The notes under the pieces are model-generated. The model was given only the letters and a program-made list of their open reading frames with translations. It was not told the DNA's origin and ran no database searches. Below, one piece after another: positions 25,328 to 36,177 of a stretch of DNA of 64,000 bases (its first letter is position 1; every line of letters starts with the position of its first letter). This DNA is from an uncultured Prochlorococcus sp. (lineage in GTDB: Bacteria; Cyanobacteriota; Cyanobacteriia; PCC-6307; Cyanobiaceae). A program made the translations under genes and the position numbers. Location: the NCBI GenBank assembly GCA_902594875.1, contig CACJNU010000004.1, positions 21,772-85,771 of the forward strand, given 5' to 3'.

Positions 25328-27592
25328 TTATTTTTTTGATTGATGCTTGAAGATACTCACGCTTAATGGGGGCAAAGCGAGTTCTAAAGCATTTTGATAA
25401 TCATGAATATTGTAGTTTATGGTTTCTTTACCTCCCATATTTCCTTTGTTGCTGCCCCCGTATCTAGAACCATCTGAATTAAATATTTCTTTATAGAATC
25501 CTTCCAAAGGAACACCTACTTTGTATGACCCATGAGTATTAGGTGTAAAGTTAGCAACAACTACAAGCCACTCATTGGTATCGTTTTCTCTTCTCATGAA
25601 ACTTATAACCGAATTAGATTTGTCATTACAATCAATCCATTGAAAGCCATAAGGATCAAAGTCATTTTTCCATAACGCTGGTTCATTTTTATAAAGAACG
25701 TTAAGGTCATCAATCAAGTTCCTGATACCTTTATGAGGCTCAAATTCTAATAACTCCCATTGCAGATCATCCCAAACATTCCATTCTTGTCTTTGCCCAA
25801 ATTCCATTCCCATAAATATCGTTTTTTTACCAGGGTGGGTCCACATATAAGTTAGTAATGCTCGAGTATTTGCATATTTCTTCCAGTCATCGCCAGGCAT
25901 TTTATGCAAAAGATGACTTTTCCCATGGACAACCTCATCATGACTAAGTGCAAGCATAAAGTTCTCCGTATAGTTATATGTAATTGAGAAAGTTACACTA
26001 TTTTGATGGAATTGCCTAAACCAAGGATCTATTTCAAAATAATCAAGCATATCGTGCATCCATCCCATATTCCATTTCAAGTTAAACCCTAACCCTCCCA
26101 TGTCAGTTGGTTTGGTTACCATCGGCCAGGTTGTTGATTCTTCCGCTATAGAAAGTGCACCTGGGAAATGTTGGAAGAGTACATGATTAGCCTGTTGAAG
26201 AAATTTAACGGCTTCTATATTTTCATTCCCACCATTTTCATTGGGTATCCATTCTCCATCTGGACGTAGATAATCTCTGTAAAGCATTGAAGCTACAGCA
26301 TCTACTCTTATGCCATCAATATGAAACTCTTCAAACCAATAAACGAGGTTTGCTACTAAGAAATTTCTTACTTCGTTTCTGCTGTAATTAAATATTAGGG
26401 TTCCCCATTCTTTATGTTCACCTATGCGTGAATCTCCATGTTCATAAAGATGACAACCATCAAAAAATGCTAAACCATGCTTATCTTTTGGGAAATGACC
26501 AGGCACCCAATCAAGAATTACGCCTATGCCTTCTTCATGGCATTTATTTACAAACTCTTTAAATTCATTTGGGGTACCAAATCTACTTGTTGGTGCATAC
26601 CAGCCTGTAACTTGGTATCCCCAGGAACCATCAAAAGGATGTTCAGATATTGGCATTAGTTCAATATGAGTGAATCCTCTCTCTTTTACGTAAGGGATGA
26701 GTTTCGCGGTTAATTCTGGATAAGTTAATAATCTTGTTCCAGGTTTTAAATCGGCTGCAGGCACTGGGTCTCTTGGTTCACCATTGTCCTCAAAATATTT
26801 ATTATCTGTTGATTCGTGGAGCCAACTTCCTAAATGCATTTCATAAACTGAAATTGGCTTGTTAATTTGACTAGAAGAATCTCTATTTGAAATCCAAGAA
26901 CTATCATTCCAATTAAAGTTTTTCAATTTTGAAACTATTGAACCATTTTGAGGTCTTATTTCATGAAGGAAACCATATGGATCAGCTTTCTCATAGATAT
27001 GACCTTGTTGTGTTCTTATTTCGTATTTATATGTATCGCCCTCTTGCATTGTTGGCATGAATAGTTCCCAAATTCCCCCTAATCTTTTTTGCATTGGATG
27101 ATGTCTTCCATCCCAAGAATTTGTATCTCCAATTATCGAGATTGATTTTGCATTTGGAGCCCAAATGCAAAACATGACTCCTTTTTGATTTTTTTCTTCA
27201 ATGAGATGTGCTCCCATTTTTTCCCAAATATGATGATGATTACCTTCTGCAAAAAGATGTCTATCAACTTCTCCCATCCACTCATCTCTATATGACCAAG
27301 GGTCATGTTGTGTATGTGTGATCCCTCCTCGTGAAATATTTATTTCGTAATTATGATTTGGATTTTCAGGCAGAATAGCTTCAAAAAGCCATTTATGGTT
27401 TATGCTTTCAGCCTTATAGGTATTGTTTTTAAAATTTATTTTAACTTCGTCGGCTTCAGGCATCCAAACCCTAATTACCCATTGTTCTTCATAAAAATGA
27501 GGACCTAATATTTTTAATGGATTATCATTGCAACAATTTTCTAGGTTGATAGCTTCTGATTTAATCCAGTCTGCTTGAATTGTCTCGATCAT
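25328..27592 (-). CDS. glgB: 1,4-alpha-glucan branching enzyme
   Basis: This 754-residue GH13 enzyme introduces alpha-1,6 branches into glycogen. It has two N-terminal beta-sandwich modules (the second a CBM48 with [16 protein letters not shown]), then the catalytic barrel. Conserved region I is DWVPGHFP, the nucleophile region is [12 protein letters not shown] (about residue 425), the acid/base is in [10 protein letters not shown] and the transition-state stabiliser in [11 protein letters not shown]. It starts at an ATG. The partner glgA is at 54.8 kb, not adjacent. Confidence 0.95.
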   Translation of the reverse strand: MIETIQADWIKSEAINLENCCNDNPLKILGPHFYEEQWVIRVWMPEADEVKINFKNNTYKAESINHKWLFEAILPENPNHNYEINISRGGITHTQHDPWSYRDEWMGEVDRHLFAEGNHHHIWEKMGAHLIEEKNQKGVMFCIWAPNAKSISIIGDTNSWDGRHHPMQKRLGGIWELFMPTMQEGDTYKYEIRTQQGHIYEKADPYGFLHEIRPQNGSIVSKLKNFNWNDSSWISNRDSSSQINKPISVYEMHLGSWLHESTDNKYFEDNGEPRDPVPAADLKPGTRLLTYPELTAKLIPYVKERGFTHIELMPISEHPFDGSWGYQVTGWYAPTSRFGTPNEFKEFVNKCHEEGIGVILDWVPGHFPKDKHGLAFFDGCHLYEHGDSRIGEHKEWGTLIFNYSRNEVRNFLVANLVYWFEEFHIDGIRVDAVASMLYRDYLRPDGEWIPNENGGNENIEAVKFLQQANHVLFQHFPGALSIAEESTTWPMVTKPTDMGGLGFNLKWNMGWMHDMLDYFEIDPWFRQFHQNSVTFSITYNYTENFMLALSHDEVVHGKSHLLHKMPGDDWKKYANTRALLTYMWTHPGKKTIFMGMEFGQRQEWNVWDDLQWELLEFEPHKGIRNLIDDLNVLYKNEPALWKNDFDPYGFQWIDCNDKSNSVISFMRRENDTNEWLVVVANFTPNTHGSYKVGVPLEGFYKEIFNSDGSRYGGSNKGNMGGKETINYNIHDYQNALELALPPLSVSIFKHQSKK

Positions 27593-27644
27593 GACTGGTA
27601 GATATTAACGATTAATAATATCAAATGATTAACCAAAAAAATAA

Positions 27645-29225
27645 TTATTTATAGAAAAAAGGAGTCATTTTCATAAATGTTTTATCAAGGCTAAAACTTA
27701 GAGTAATAATTCTATGATTTGCTGAAGGAGATCCAACATTTCCCTCCCCAAATCCAGGATTGACTCCAATAGCGGGATAAGCTGCTGCAGATATAGATAA
27801 GCGAAGCTTACTATCTTTAATCAAACAAATATTTGTTGGTTGCATTGTGATTTGATACATGCATTCTTCACTTATTTTGGAGTTTTTAACCCTTAAGAAT
27901 CCTGTTGAAAATTGATTCACCTTTTCATTACCTTCTTCAACTAAAGATAAAGCAAGGCAGATATCGAAATTGGGCTGATCACTTTTTACTTGGATTGTTA
28001 ATGTTGGAACTCCTCTTAAATATTGATCTTCTTCAAAAGAATTGGTTTGAAAAACACCAACATCCAGGCGTTTATCAATGATACTTCTATTAAACTTTCC
28101 TGGATTTGGACCTAAATGACCACCGTCAGATGGAGCAGGCCTCCATGGGTCATTAACAATTGTGAACCATCCTGAACCTTTTGAATTTATGGTCAGACTT
28201 CCATCTTCAACCTTTACATTTGCTGTTCCATCGCTTTTGAGCCCAAAAATAAATTCAGGGTGAAATTTATTATCTAATTCTTCCCATTTATTTAATGAAA
28301 TATTCCAAATTTTTTTCTCGTTTTTAAAGTTCTTAGAATTAAATTCTTCATCTGATTTTAAATGTTTATCAAAAAATTTTAATAAAGATTCTTGTGATCC
28401 CTCCCACCAATTTAGATGTGTCGCATTCCCAATAATAATCTCTGGGCTTCCACCAGCTTCTTTAGATTTTTTATAAAGATCAAAGGCACCTTTTAAATGT
28501 GGATCCCAAAGTCCTCCAATAATTAACATAGGTTGCTTAATCCATGATGAAATTGGGCTGAATTCTTCAAATGGGCGAGAATTATTTAAATTTTTAAGCC
28601 ATTCCAAAACAAAGCTACTGGGATCATATTTTTTTAAAATATCAATTCCTTGCCTTAAATAACTTTTATTTTCTAAGGCTAATCTTATCTTTTCCCATTC
28701 AAGCAATTTATTTTCTCTTTTCATTTTTAGTGCTGCGATTTGAAGCCCCCATGCAATATTGTTATGCCACCAATATGCTCCTCCATCTGAACACCAATGA
28801 TCTTTAATATTCATCCCAGTCATTGCTGGAGATAAACAATCGGGCGGCTTTGAATTTAATTCACCAGTTAGTTGAGTAAATCCATGATATGAAAAACCAT
28901 ATAAGCCAAGTTTTCCATTACATTGTTTTAGAGATCTTACCCATTCATGTGTTTCTGAAGTATCGCTAGCTTCTTGAGAAAAACCATTAAAAACTCCTTC
29001 AGAAGAGCCCATACCTCTAACATCTTGAATTATTACCATATACCCCTTGGTTGCCCACCATTCTGGGTGAGAATAGGTAATAGTTGAAGCTATTCCCCTG
29101 CCATATGGTTGTCTCATTAATAACGCAGGCCATGGTCCATTACTATTAGGTAACCAAATCCTGGATATAAGTCTTACTCCATCTCTAAGTACTAGAGACT
29201 TGTCAAACCATCTTGAACCAGACAT
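27645..29225 (-). CDS. CocE/NonD family hydrolase
   Basis: The 526-residue protein is an S15-type alpha/beta hydrolase. It has an N-terminal RDGVRLISRIWLP strand pair, IQDVRGMGSSEG (about residues 66-77) and the nucleophile elbow YGFSYHG with Ser112. A C-terminal jelly-roll region ends with RLSISAAAYPAIGVNPG. Family members cleave acyl esters, cocaine-like esters or X-Pro peptides; the natural substrate here is unknown. No signal peptide is visible, so it is probably cytosolic. It lies 52 bp upstream of glgB on the same strand. Confidence 0.85.
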   Translation of the reverse strand: MSGSRWFDKSLVLRDGVRLISRIWLPNSNGPWPALLMRQPYGRGIASTITYSHPEWWATKGYMVIIQDVRGMGSSEGVFNGFSQEASDTSETHEWVRSLKQCNGKLGLYGFSYHGFTQLTGELNSKPPDCLSPAMTGMNIKDHWCSDGGAYWWHNNIAWGLQIAALKMKRENKLLEWEKIRLALENKSYLRQGIDILKKYDPSSFVLEWLKNLNNSRPFEEFSPISSWIKQPMLIIGGLWDPHLKGAFDLYKKSKEAGGSPEIIIGNATHLNWWEGSQESLLKFFDKHLKSDEEFNSKNFKNEKKIWNISLNKWEELDNKFHPEFIFGLKSDGTANVKVEDGSLTINSKGSGWFTIVNDPWRPAPSDGGHLGPNPGKFNRSIIDKRLDVGVFQTNSFEEDQYLRGVPTLTIQVKSDQPNFDICLALSLVEEGNEKVNQFSTGFLRVKNSKISEECMYQITMQPTNICLIKDSKLRLSISAAAYPAIGVNPGFGEGNVGSPSANHRIITLSFSLDKTFMKMTPFFYK

Positions 29226-29232
29226 TTAGGAT

Positions 29233-29499
29233 TTAGATAATGTCTGGGCAGTGCAGCCCAATGACATAAATAGAAAATATCTCTGCGTTAACGGGAGTTA
29301 ACTTTTTTTTGTTTGATACATAATCTATAGCTTGATCTGAACTAGCTGAAATACCTTTGGAATTAAATTCTCTAAACTTATTACATAAATTCCTAGCTTC
29401 GTTTGGATTCTTTTTTACAGTTTCCAATAAGTTAGATTGACTTAAAACAGGGTATAAAGAGTTGAAAAACAAAATTAAAAAAAATAACAACGGTTTCAT
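29233..29499 (-). CDS. Small exported protein of unknown function
   Basis: The 88-residue product (from the ATG at 29499; a GTG two codons upstream is possible) begins MKPLLFFLILFFNSLYPVLS, a signal peptide probably cleaved near SQS. The mature part of about 65 residues has two cysteines (NLCNKF and GLHCPDII) that could form a disulphide. I recognise no family. It lies 7 bp upstream of the CocE/NonD gene on the same strand. Confidence 0.6.
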   Translation of the reverse strand: MKPLLFFLILFFNSLYPVLSQSNLLETVKKNPNEARNLCNKFREFNSKGISASSDQAIDYVSNKKKLTPVNAEIFSIYVIGLHCPDII

Positions 29500-29539
29500 T
29501 ATCACTAACTTTTTCTAAATTCTACATTAAAAAATTTTT

Positions 29540-29959
29540 TTATCCAAGATTCCCAATAGATTTGTCGATTTGACTAGCTTTTTTAATCCATTCTTTTAAG
29601 AGAATAAAAGTTGTATCTGTCTCAGTTTTTACTCTAAGAGTTCTCTCTAATCTACCAATTTTGCGTTCTAATTCGTAAGGTGTAGATAGTGATAATGATT
29701 TTATAGAAGATATACCGCAATGTAAAAGTAGATATGCTTGCGGTGGAGAAATTCCAATTTCTTTTTTAAAAATAGCTATCGTTCTAATTTTCTTGAGATT
29801 ATTCAATGTACATAGTGAAGATTTTCTTTGAATCTCATTTATATCTAAATCCGAAAGATTACTTAATTTTTCAAAATCAGTTAGATTATTTTGAATAAAG
29901 AAAGACTTCTCATGTCTAAAATTAGTTGGTAAAAAATCTAAAAAAGTTTTACTTTCCAT
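29540..29959 (-). CDS. Conserved helical protein, DUF4332/helix-hairpin-helix-like
   Basis: The 139-residue soluble protein contains repeated leucine-rich helical segments. LSNLSDLDINEIQRK and the later YLLLHCGISSIKSLSLSTPYELERK resemble helix-hairpin-helix units of DUF4332-type proteins, in which a short helix is followed by a turn and a domain-order phrase such as GISSIKSL. No catalytic motif is seen. Function is unknown; nucleic-acid or protein binding is possible. It starts at an ATG and follows the Ycf51-like gene by 11 bp. Confidence 0.6.
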   Translation of the reverse strand: MESKTFLDFLPTNFRHEKSFFIQNNLTDFEKLSNLSDLDINEIQRKSSLCTLNNLKKIRTIAIFKKEIGISPPQAYLLLHCGISSIKSLSLSTPYELERKIGRLERTLRVKTETDTTFILLKEWIKKASQIDKSIGNLG

Positions 29960-29970
29960 TTTTTAAAAGA

Positions 29971-30414
29971 CTAATTCATTTTGACATTTTTCTGAACTTC
30001 TCCTATAACCACTGGTTTACTTACACCATCTGAGATTTTTTCAAGTTTTCTTATCTTGATTTTTACATCTGCACCAGATCTGCTACCTTTCCTTAAGTTT
30101 TCCGATAATTGTTCTAAAGTTGGCTCGATAGATTCTTCTGGAAAGTCATCATTTGCTTTAGCAATAATCAAATCGAACCCATTGTCATAAACAATTGGAA
30201 CATATTTTGCACCTTCTATTTCAACCTTTTCGGAGTAACTTTGTATAAATGCCCAACTACTCAAAGAAAGCAATAATGAAAAAATGGTTGCTCCAATTAT
30301 TCGAAATTTGAAACCAAAATTAAATATAAATGCTGCTATTGTGCAAATGAAAAGAAATATTCCAAAGAATCCAAAAATTTTGGGTGTGTTCTCTAATAGT
30401 TCAAAAAAAGACAT
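29971..30414 (-). CDS. DUF2518/Ycf51-like membrane protein
   Basis: The 147-residue protein has two close transmembrane helices near the N-terminus (about residues 12-32 and 36-56), followed by a soluble domain rich in beta-strand-like segments (YVPIVYDNGFDLIIAK, ADVKIKIRKLEK). This layout fits the cyanobacterial and algal-plastid DUF2518 (Ycf51) family, whose function is unknown. It starts at an ATG, is divergent from the TamB-like gene with a spacer of about 50-60 bp, and heads a minus-strand run toward glgB. Confidence 0.7.
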   Translation of the reverse strand: MSFFELLENTPKIFGFFGIFLFICTIAAFIFNFGFKFRIIGATIFSLLLSLSSWAFIQSYSEKVEIEGAKYVPIVYDNGFDLIIAKANDDFPEESIEPTLEQLSENLRKGSRSGADVKIKIRKLEKISDGVSKPVVIGEVQKNVKMN

Positions 30415-30478
30415 TTAGTGGCTTTGACCTGATTAATTTCCTATATTTTGTAAGCCTACTCTATTTTTGGGCTCTAAC

Positions 30479-33400
30479 TTGAAAAAAATTAGATCTCTAC
30501 ATTCAAATACTAAGATTCTTTTGGTAGGGATTCTTTTACCTTTAGGTTTTTTAGGCACTTTTTTATTAAATAATTTTTTAAGAGAAACTTATAGTTCTAG
30601 GAAATTAGAACTAGAAAAAAGTATTGAGAATCTTTTAGATAAAAATATTGATTTAGGTAATTATGTCGGGATTAGATTTCTAGGTATTTCTTTGGGCAAT
30701 TCAAAAATTAATGATAAAAAAAATATAGATTCTGAAATTACAGCCAAAAATGTATATGTGGGCATTATGCCTTTTAGATCTTTACTAAAACAAAAATGGA
30801 TTGTAAAAATAAGTCCTAAGAAAGTAGCTATAAATATAGAAAGAGATTTTTTTAAAAGGGACGAATCTTATAAAAGGGATCTAATTACAAAAAAATCAGA
30901 ATCAAAGTATGAATTGAACTTTAACTTAAATAAATATGCAGATCTGAAGTTTAATAATTCAGGATTAAAAACAAAAATAAAAGGTAATGTTATTTACAAG
31001 TCAAGAAATAGCCAAATCATTGCTAATGTAAAATCAAATTTTGATGAAAAGGGTTTTTTAAAATTTAAATTTAATACAAAGTTAAATCAAGACTTTTTAA
31101 AACTGGACTTATTTTCTAAGGGTTTAGATCTTGAGAATTCTGAATATATTATTGGTAATAGAAAAATTAGCTTTAAAAAGGGTACCTTTAAATCTAACTT
31201 TAAATTTAATAAATCATCAAAGCGCACATTTTGTGAAGGAAGATTTTCTTTTACTAATTTAGAAATAAAACCAGAAGATTTCGCAGAGAATATAAATTCA
31301 GGTTCAACTAGGTTTTTTTGTAAAGAAAATAATTTAATTGGTAATACAGAAGAATTAAATTATGGAACTTTGACTTCGAATTTTAATCTCAATGTACCAC
31401 TTAATAAAAGTTCCAATAATATTAATCTAATAGGAAGTATTGGATACATTAATAGCCTTAATCCAGATATAAAATTATTGGGTAATATCCCCTTCTGGTT
31501 TGATAGAAGAGGTATTAATTTTGGTGATATAGATACTAGTTTTAAAATAAATAGAACTCAATTATCTAATTTAAATATTTTCCGAAAAAATGATATAAGG
31601 GGTTTCATTACTGCGAAAGGAGAATTAAAAGGAAAAATTACTGATCCTGATATTTCGATAAACTTTAATCTAGATTACCCGCACTTTAAAGGTATCCGCA
31701 TTAGAGAAATATGGGAGGGAGATATTAAAAATGAAAATAATGAATTTCTGCTTAATATGAAAAATAAATACTCTCCAATCCCTTCATTTCTCTCAATCAA
31801 TTTTAATTCTGATCTCAAAATAAATAATGCAAATTTTATAAGAGTTTTTAATTCTAATAAAGGTACTATAGGCATAACCAAAAAGGATGATGGTTATAAT
31901 TGGCGAGCGGATAATTTTCCTCTTGATGAACTTGAATTATCAATAGACAAAAATCAATTCGATAGAATTGACGGTATTATTAATGGTAATGGATTAATTT
32001 CGTCAGACCAGTCATACCTTAATGGGCGAATTGCTTGGAGTTTAGGTAAATATGGGAATATTAATCTAGCTAATTCATTATTTGATTTCCGCGTCAAAGA
32101 TAATTCTTTTTATATTAACTCTTCTTTATATCCAATTGATGGAGGAATAATTGAAGTCGAGTATGATTCAAGTAAAAAAAATATTATTAATTCAGAATTC
32201 AAAGATATAAGCACTAGTTGGACTATCCTTACAGCTGTTGATATTTTTAATTTTGATAATAAAAAAGTGATTCCTATAAGTAAATCAAATATTTTGGATG
32301 ATTTGGAAATAAATAAAGAAAATAAATCATTTAAAGAGAGGATCGATTTTATAAATAACTTTATTGAAAATAGTAATGTGCTGGAGGAAAAATTTAAATT
32401 GAAAAAATATTTTAATAAATTTAGGAGTAGATACAATGGGAAAATTACTATTCAGGGCGATAGTCCTGCAAATTATAAATTGAATGCAAAATTAAATGGC
32501 TATCTTGATCTATCAATAGATAACTATGAGAACAATAAGGAGGAATTTTCTATTGATTTGGAAGGAGGATTATTAAAAGGGAAAGGTTCTTTAAGAATTA
32601 AAAAATTACCTCTAAGTGCAGCAAATATCTTTTTAAATAAACCAAGAGATTTTTTTGGAGGGTTGGATATGAATTTATTATATGATCTTGATACAAAATC
32701 TTTTTTTAGTGAAATTTCTTCCGATAATACATCAATTAAAAACAACACTATAATTTTTGATAAAGGACTAGTTGAATTTAATAATTCTATTTTTGATATT
32801 GATTTTTCACTTTTAATAAATGATTCTGAAATCCCAGTTAATATTAAAGGCTCAATACCTGTAAATAAATCGAATAACTTTGATCTAAGATTGATTGGGA
32901 ATGGAAAATTTATTGAGTTAATAGATATTTTTGCTGATGAATACTTTACCTTTAAAGAAGGTGATGTTAATCTTCGGATGATAATTAAAGGGACTTTAAA
33001 TAAACCAATATTGAACGGTTTTATAGTAATTAAAGATTCCGAAATTGATTTTTATAACAACATAATAAAAGATATTAATAGCTTGATAATTTTTGATTTT
33101 GACTCTTTAGAGATCAAGAATCTAAAAGCAAAAGTGAAAAATTCTGGAGATATTTTTATTAAAGGTTCTTTGCCTTTTTACAGTAAAAATGATTCTGGTG
33201 AATCAGAGATTAATATGGTAACGAATAAATTTACTTTAAAGACAGACAATTATAATTTTCTAATTGATTCAGATATAGATTTAAGTGGATCATTTGAAAA
33301 TCCTGTTTTAGGCGGTAATTTATCTCTTAATAATGGATTTATTAACTTTAATATAAATAATCAAAATAATAAGTTAGATAAAGATACTAAATTAAAGGAA

Positions 33401-34426
33401 AATAAAAAAGATTGGGCAGAACTCTACTGGAATTATAAGCAGAATATTGAAATAATTTCAAACGAAACAATTTTAAATTCAGTTCTTTTAGGAGAAACAT
33501 TGCCTAATTATTTGGATAATTTGAGTTTTAAAAATCTTAAATTAAAACTTGGTCCAGATTTCAAACTTCAATATTCAGAAATAATTCAAGCTTCTTTAGA
33601 TACCAAATTAGATCTTAATATAAACGGAAAGGTTGGAAAAGATTTAAATGCTAGAGGTCTAATTTATCTTAAAAAAGGTAGAGCAAATTTGTATACTACT
33701 CCATTTAAACTTGATAAAAATAAAGACAATTATATTTTATTTGCATCAAGAAGTGGCGTTGTTCCATTTATTAATTTTTCTCTGGTTAGTAAAGTTCCAG
33801 ATTCTATAATACCTATAAATGAAAATAATCAGGATTCAAATATCTCAAGTGATCTTGATGAAAATGCAACTTCAACCAGTTTTGGATCTTTTGGGATTGG
33901 CAATTCAAGGCTTATCAAAATTGAAGCATCCTACGAAGGATTTTTAGATCAATTATCTTTTGCAGATGAAAATAAAAGAATCCAATTAAGGAGCACGCCA
34001 AGTTATACCAGATCACAAATAATTGGTTTAATTGGAGGTAATTCTGCAAATTTAATAAATAGAGCATTTATTTCTCAACTTAATAATGCTGATGCTTTTA
34101 GTGAAAGATTTCAGTTATCTTTATATCCAGCGTTAATAGAAAATAATGATTCCTTAAACAATATTTTTTCCAATGAAAATTTAGATATAGAAAATGATGG
34201 TCAATCATCTTCTAATGAGGAATTTTCTTCTCAAGCTTGGGTGGCTGAACTAGGAATTGATATTACTGATGCGATAAATTTTGCCTTTCAAACCGTTCCA
34301 GGTCGAGATGACCTTTCATCTACAGGAATTTTGACTTTTCAGGCTAATCCAAACTTTGAATTATTAGGTTCTTATGATTCCAACGGGGATTGGAAAAGTC
34401 AAGTTCAATTATTTTTTAGATATTAA
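30479..34426 (+). CDS. Large TamB/DUF490-like envelope protein
   Basis: The protein, about 1315 residues, has one N-terminal transmembrane anchor (KILLVGILLPLGFLGTFLL) and then a very long series of short beta-strand repeats rich in Asn, Lys and Ile. The C-terminal domain (LRSTPSYTRSQIIGLIGGNS region, near residue 1180 onward) is the DUF490/TamB signature, and the protein ends in an aromatic strand (LFFRY). TamB-like proteins span the periplasm and move phospholipids or help outer-membrane proteins. I prefer the TTG at 30479; a TTG at 30467 adds four residues. It stands alone, divergent from the Ycf51-like gene. Confidence 0.85.
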   Translation: MKKIRSLHSNTKILLVGILLPLGFLGTFLLNNFLRETYSSRKLELEKSIENLLDKNIDLGNYVGIRFLGISLGNSKINDKKNIDSEITAKNVYVGIMPFRSLLKQKWIVKISPKKVAINIERDFFKRDESYKRDLITKKSESKYELNFNLNKYADLKFNNSGLKTKIKGNVIYKSRNSQIIANVKSNFDEKGFLKFKFNTKLNQDFLKLDLFSKGLDLENSEYIIGNRKISFKKGTFKSNFKFNKSSKRTFCEGRFSFTNLEIKPEDFAENINSGSTRFFCKENNLIGNTEELNYGTLTSNFNLNVPLNKSSNNINLIGSIGYINSLNPDIKLLGNIPFWFDRRGINFGDIDTSFKINRTQLSNLNIFRKNDIRGFITAKGELKGKITDPDISINFNLDYPHFKGIRIREIWEGDIKNENNEFLLNMKNKYSPIPSFLSINFNSDLKINNANFIRVFNSNKGTIGITKKDDGYNWRADNFPLDELELSIDKNQFDRIDGIINGNGLISSDQSYLNGRIAWSLGKYGNINLANSLFDFRVKDNSFYINSSLYPIDGGIIEVEYDSSKKNIINSEFKDISTSWTILTAVDIFNFDNKKVIPISKSNILDDLEINKENKSFKERIDFINNFIENSNVLEEKFKLKKYFNKFRSRYNGKITIQGDSPANYKLNAKLNGYLDLSIDNYENNKEEFSIDLEGGLLKGKGSLRIKKLPLSAANIFLNKPRDFFGGLDMNLLYDLDTKSFFSEISSDNTSIKNNTIIFDKGLVEFNNSIFDIDFSLLINDSEIPVNIKGSIPVNKSNNFDLRLIGNGKFIELIDIFADEYFTFKEGDVNLRMIIKGTLNKPILNGFIVIKDSEIDFYNNIIKDINSLIIFDFDSLEIKNLKAKVKNSGDIFIKGSLPFYSKNDSGESEINMVTNKFTLKTDNYNFLIDSDIDLSGSFENPVLGGNLSLNNGFINFNINNQNNKLDKDTKLKENKKDWAELYWNYKQNIEIISNETILNSVLLGETLPNYLDNLSFKNLKLKLGPDFKLQYSEIIQASLDTKLDLNINGKVGKDLNARGLIYLKKGRANLYTTPFKLDKNKDNYILFASRSGVVPFINFSLVSKVPDSIIPINENNQDSNISSDLDENATSTSFGSFGIGNSRLIKIEASYEGFLDQLSFADENKRIQLRSTPSYTRSQIIGLIGGNSANLINRAFISQLNNADAFSERFQLSLYPALIENNDSLNNIFSNENLDIENDGQSSSNEEFSSQAWVAELGIDITDAINFAFQTVPGRDDLSSTGILTFQANPNFELLGSYDSNGDWKSQVQLFFRY

Positions 34427-34492
34427 CTCAAAGAGAAATTTAGTTTAAAGATTCGTTAATTTGAATTATTATTAAATTAACTAAAAAATATT

Positions 34493-35803
34493 ATGGCTAA
34501 TATCTTTGAAGTTCCTCAACCAGGTAATGATCTTTTAGAAAAAGCTGATAAAGTTCGTTTGGCATCAATAAAAATAAGTCAGACTGAAAATCAAAATAGA
34601 ATTAAAGCCTTAAATTTTATGGCTGATTATCTTGAGAAAAATACTAAAGAAATTTTAGATGCTAATAATGAGGACTATAAAAGTGCAGAAAGAAAAGGTA
34701 TCTCAAGGGCTTTACTCTCTAGATTAAAGTTATCAAAAGAAAAATTAAATTCAGGAATCAAAGGGGTAAGAAAGGTTGGAGAATTGGCTGATCCTGGAAA
34801 TCAAGTTCAAATTAAAAGAGAGCTTTCAGAGGGATTGATCCTAGAAAGAAAAACTGTGCCAATTGGAGTCTTAGGGGTTATTTTTGAATCAAGGCCTGAT
34901 GCCGTAATGCAGATTAGTTCTTTAGCAATAAGATCAGGTAATGGAGTAATGCTAAAAGGTGGTAGTGAAGCTAATTTAACCAATACTGCAATAGTTAATT
35001 CCTTGCAAGAGGGGTTGTATGAATCAGGCCTTGATAAAAATGCAATATGTTTACTCACAAGCAGAAAAGATAGCATGGCAATGTTAAATCTTGAGAAATA
35101 TATTAATTTAATAATTCCTAGAGGAAGTAATGAATTAGTTAAATTTATTCAGGAAAATACAAGAATTCCTGTTCTAGGGCATGCTGATGGAATTTGTCAT
35201 TTGTTTATAGATAGTGAGGCAAATCTCAACAAGGCGTTATCAGTTGCTTTAGACAGTAAAATTCAATATCCTGCAGCATGTAACGCAATTGAAACTTTAT
35301 TAGTCCATAAAGATATAGCACCAGCTTTTCTAGAGAAAGCAATCCCTTTATTTAATTCATATGATGTTAAATTAATTGGAGATAAAAGATCAGTTGATTT
35401 AGGGTTAAAGTTTGAGGCTTGTCTAGAAGATTGGCAAACTGAATATTTGGATTTAATTTTGTCGATAAAAATAGTTGATGATCTGGAGGATGCAATAAAA
35501 CATATTCAAAAATATAGTTCAAAACATACTGATGGAATAATTACTGAGAATTTAAGTACTGCTAACAAATTTATGAATGTAGTTGATAGTGCAGGTGTTT
35601 TTCATAATTGCTCTACTAGGTTTGCAGATGGGTTTAGATATGGATTTGGAGCTGAAGTAGGGATATCTACTCAAACTCTTCCTCCAAGAGGACCTGTAGG
35701 GCTTGAGGGTCTGGTTACATATAAATATTTCCTTAGAGGAAATGGACATATAGTTGATGATTTTTCATCTGGGAAAGCTATCTACACTCATAAGGATCTT
35801 TAA
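34493..35803 (+). CDS. proA: Gamma-glutamyl phosphate reductase
   Basis: This 436-residue aldehyde-dehydrogenase-fold enzyme reduces glutamyl-5-phosphate to the semialdehyde for proline. VIFESRPDAVMQISSLAIRS near residues 125-145 and the catalytic Cys in YPAACNAIETLL (about residue 263) are present, with the ending STRFADGFRYGFGAEVGIST typical of ProA. It starts at an ATG and is followed after 11 bp by folB. proB is not in the window. Confidence 0.95.
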   Translation: MANIFEVPQPGNDLLEKADKVRLASIKISQTENQNRIKALNFMADYLEKNTKEILDANNEDYKSAERKGISRALLSRLKLSKEKLNSGIKGVRKVGELADPGNQVQIKRELSEGLILERKTVPIGVLGVIFESRPDAVMQISSLAIRSGNGVMLKGGSEANLTNTAIVNSLQEGLYESGLDKNAICLLTSRKDSMAMLNLEKYINLIIPRGSNELVKFIQENTRIPVLGHADGICHLFIDSEANLNKALSVALDSKIQYPAACNAIETLLVHKDIAPAFLEKAIPLFNSYDVKLIGDKRSVDLGLKFEACLEDWQTEYLDLILSIKIVDDLEDAIKHIQKYSSKHTDGIITENLSTANKFMNVVDSAGVFHNCSTRFADGFRYGFGAEVGISTQTLPPRGPVGLEGLVTYKYFLRGNGHIVDDFSSGKAIYTHKDL

Positions 35804-35814
35804 ATTTTTTTTAG

Positions 35815-36177
35815 ATGGAAACATTTTTAAAAATTGAGAAAATTAAACTTTGGGCCAGAGTGGGTGTTCTTCACGAAGAAAGGGAATTAGGACAATTTTT
35901 TAACTTAGATTTATTTTTATGGACTGATTTTGGAAAGTGTACTGCAAATGATGATATTAAAGAAACAGTTGACTATTCAAAATTAGTTGAAATTTTAAAA
36001 GATCAATCAAAGAGAATTCATTGTTTTACAATTGAAAAATACTCAAAAGCAATTTTAGAAATTATTGATAGTGAATTTAAACTTTCTAAAATTAAGATTA
36101 TTTTGACAAAATGTAATCCTCCAATTATTGGTTTTGATGGGAAGGTTTCAATAGTAAGAATTCTTGAAAATAATTAA
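35815..36177 (+). CDS. folB: Dihydroneopterin aldolase
   Basis: The 120-residue protein acts in folate synthesis, cleaving 7,8-dihydroneopterin to hydroxymethyl-dihydropterin and glycolaldehyde. VGVLHEERELGQFFNLDLFL at residues 17-36 contains the catalytic/substrate Glu, and DDIKETVDYSKLVEIL and the Lys-rich end (KIILTKCNPPI) fit FolB. It starts at an ATG and overlaps the following lipase-like gene by 14 bp if that gene begins at 36164. Confidence 0.9.
   Translation: METFLKIEKIKLWARVGVLHEERELGQFFNLDLFLWTDFGKCTANDDIKETVDYSKLVEILKDQSKRIHCFTIEKYSKAILEIIDSEFKLSKIKIILTKCNPPIIGFDGKVSIVRILENN

Noticed and set aside
31675..32748. Minus-strand frames within the TamB-like gene
   Set aside because: They are low-complexity, Leu/Ile/Ser-rich shadows of an AT-rich gene with no independent support.
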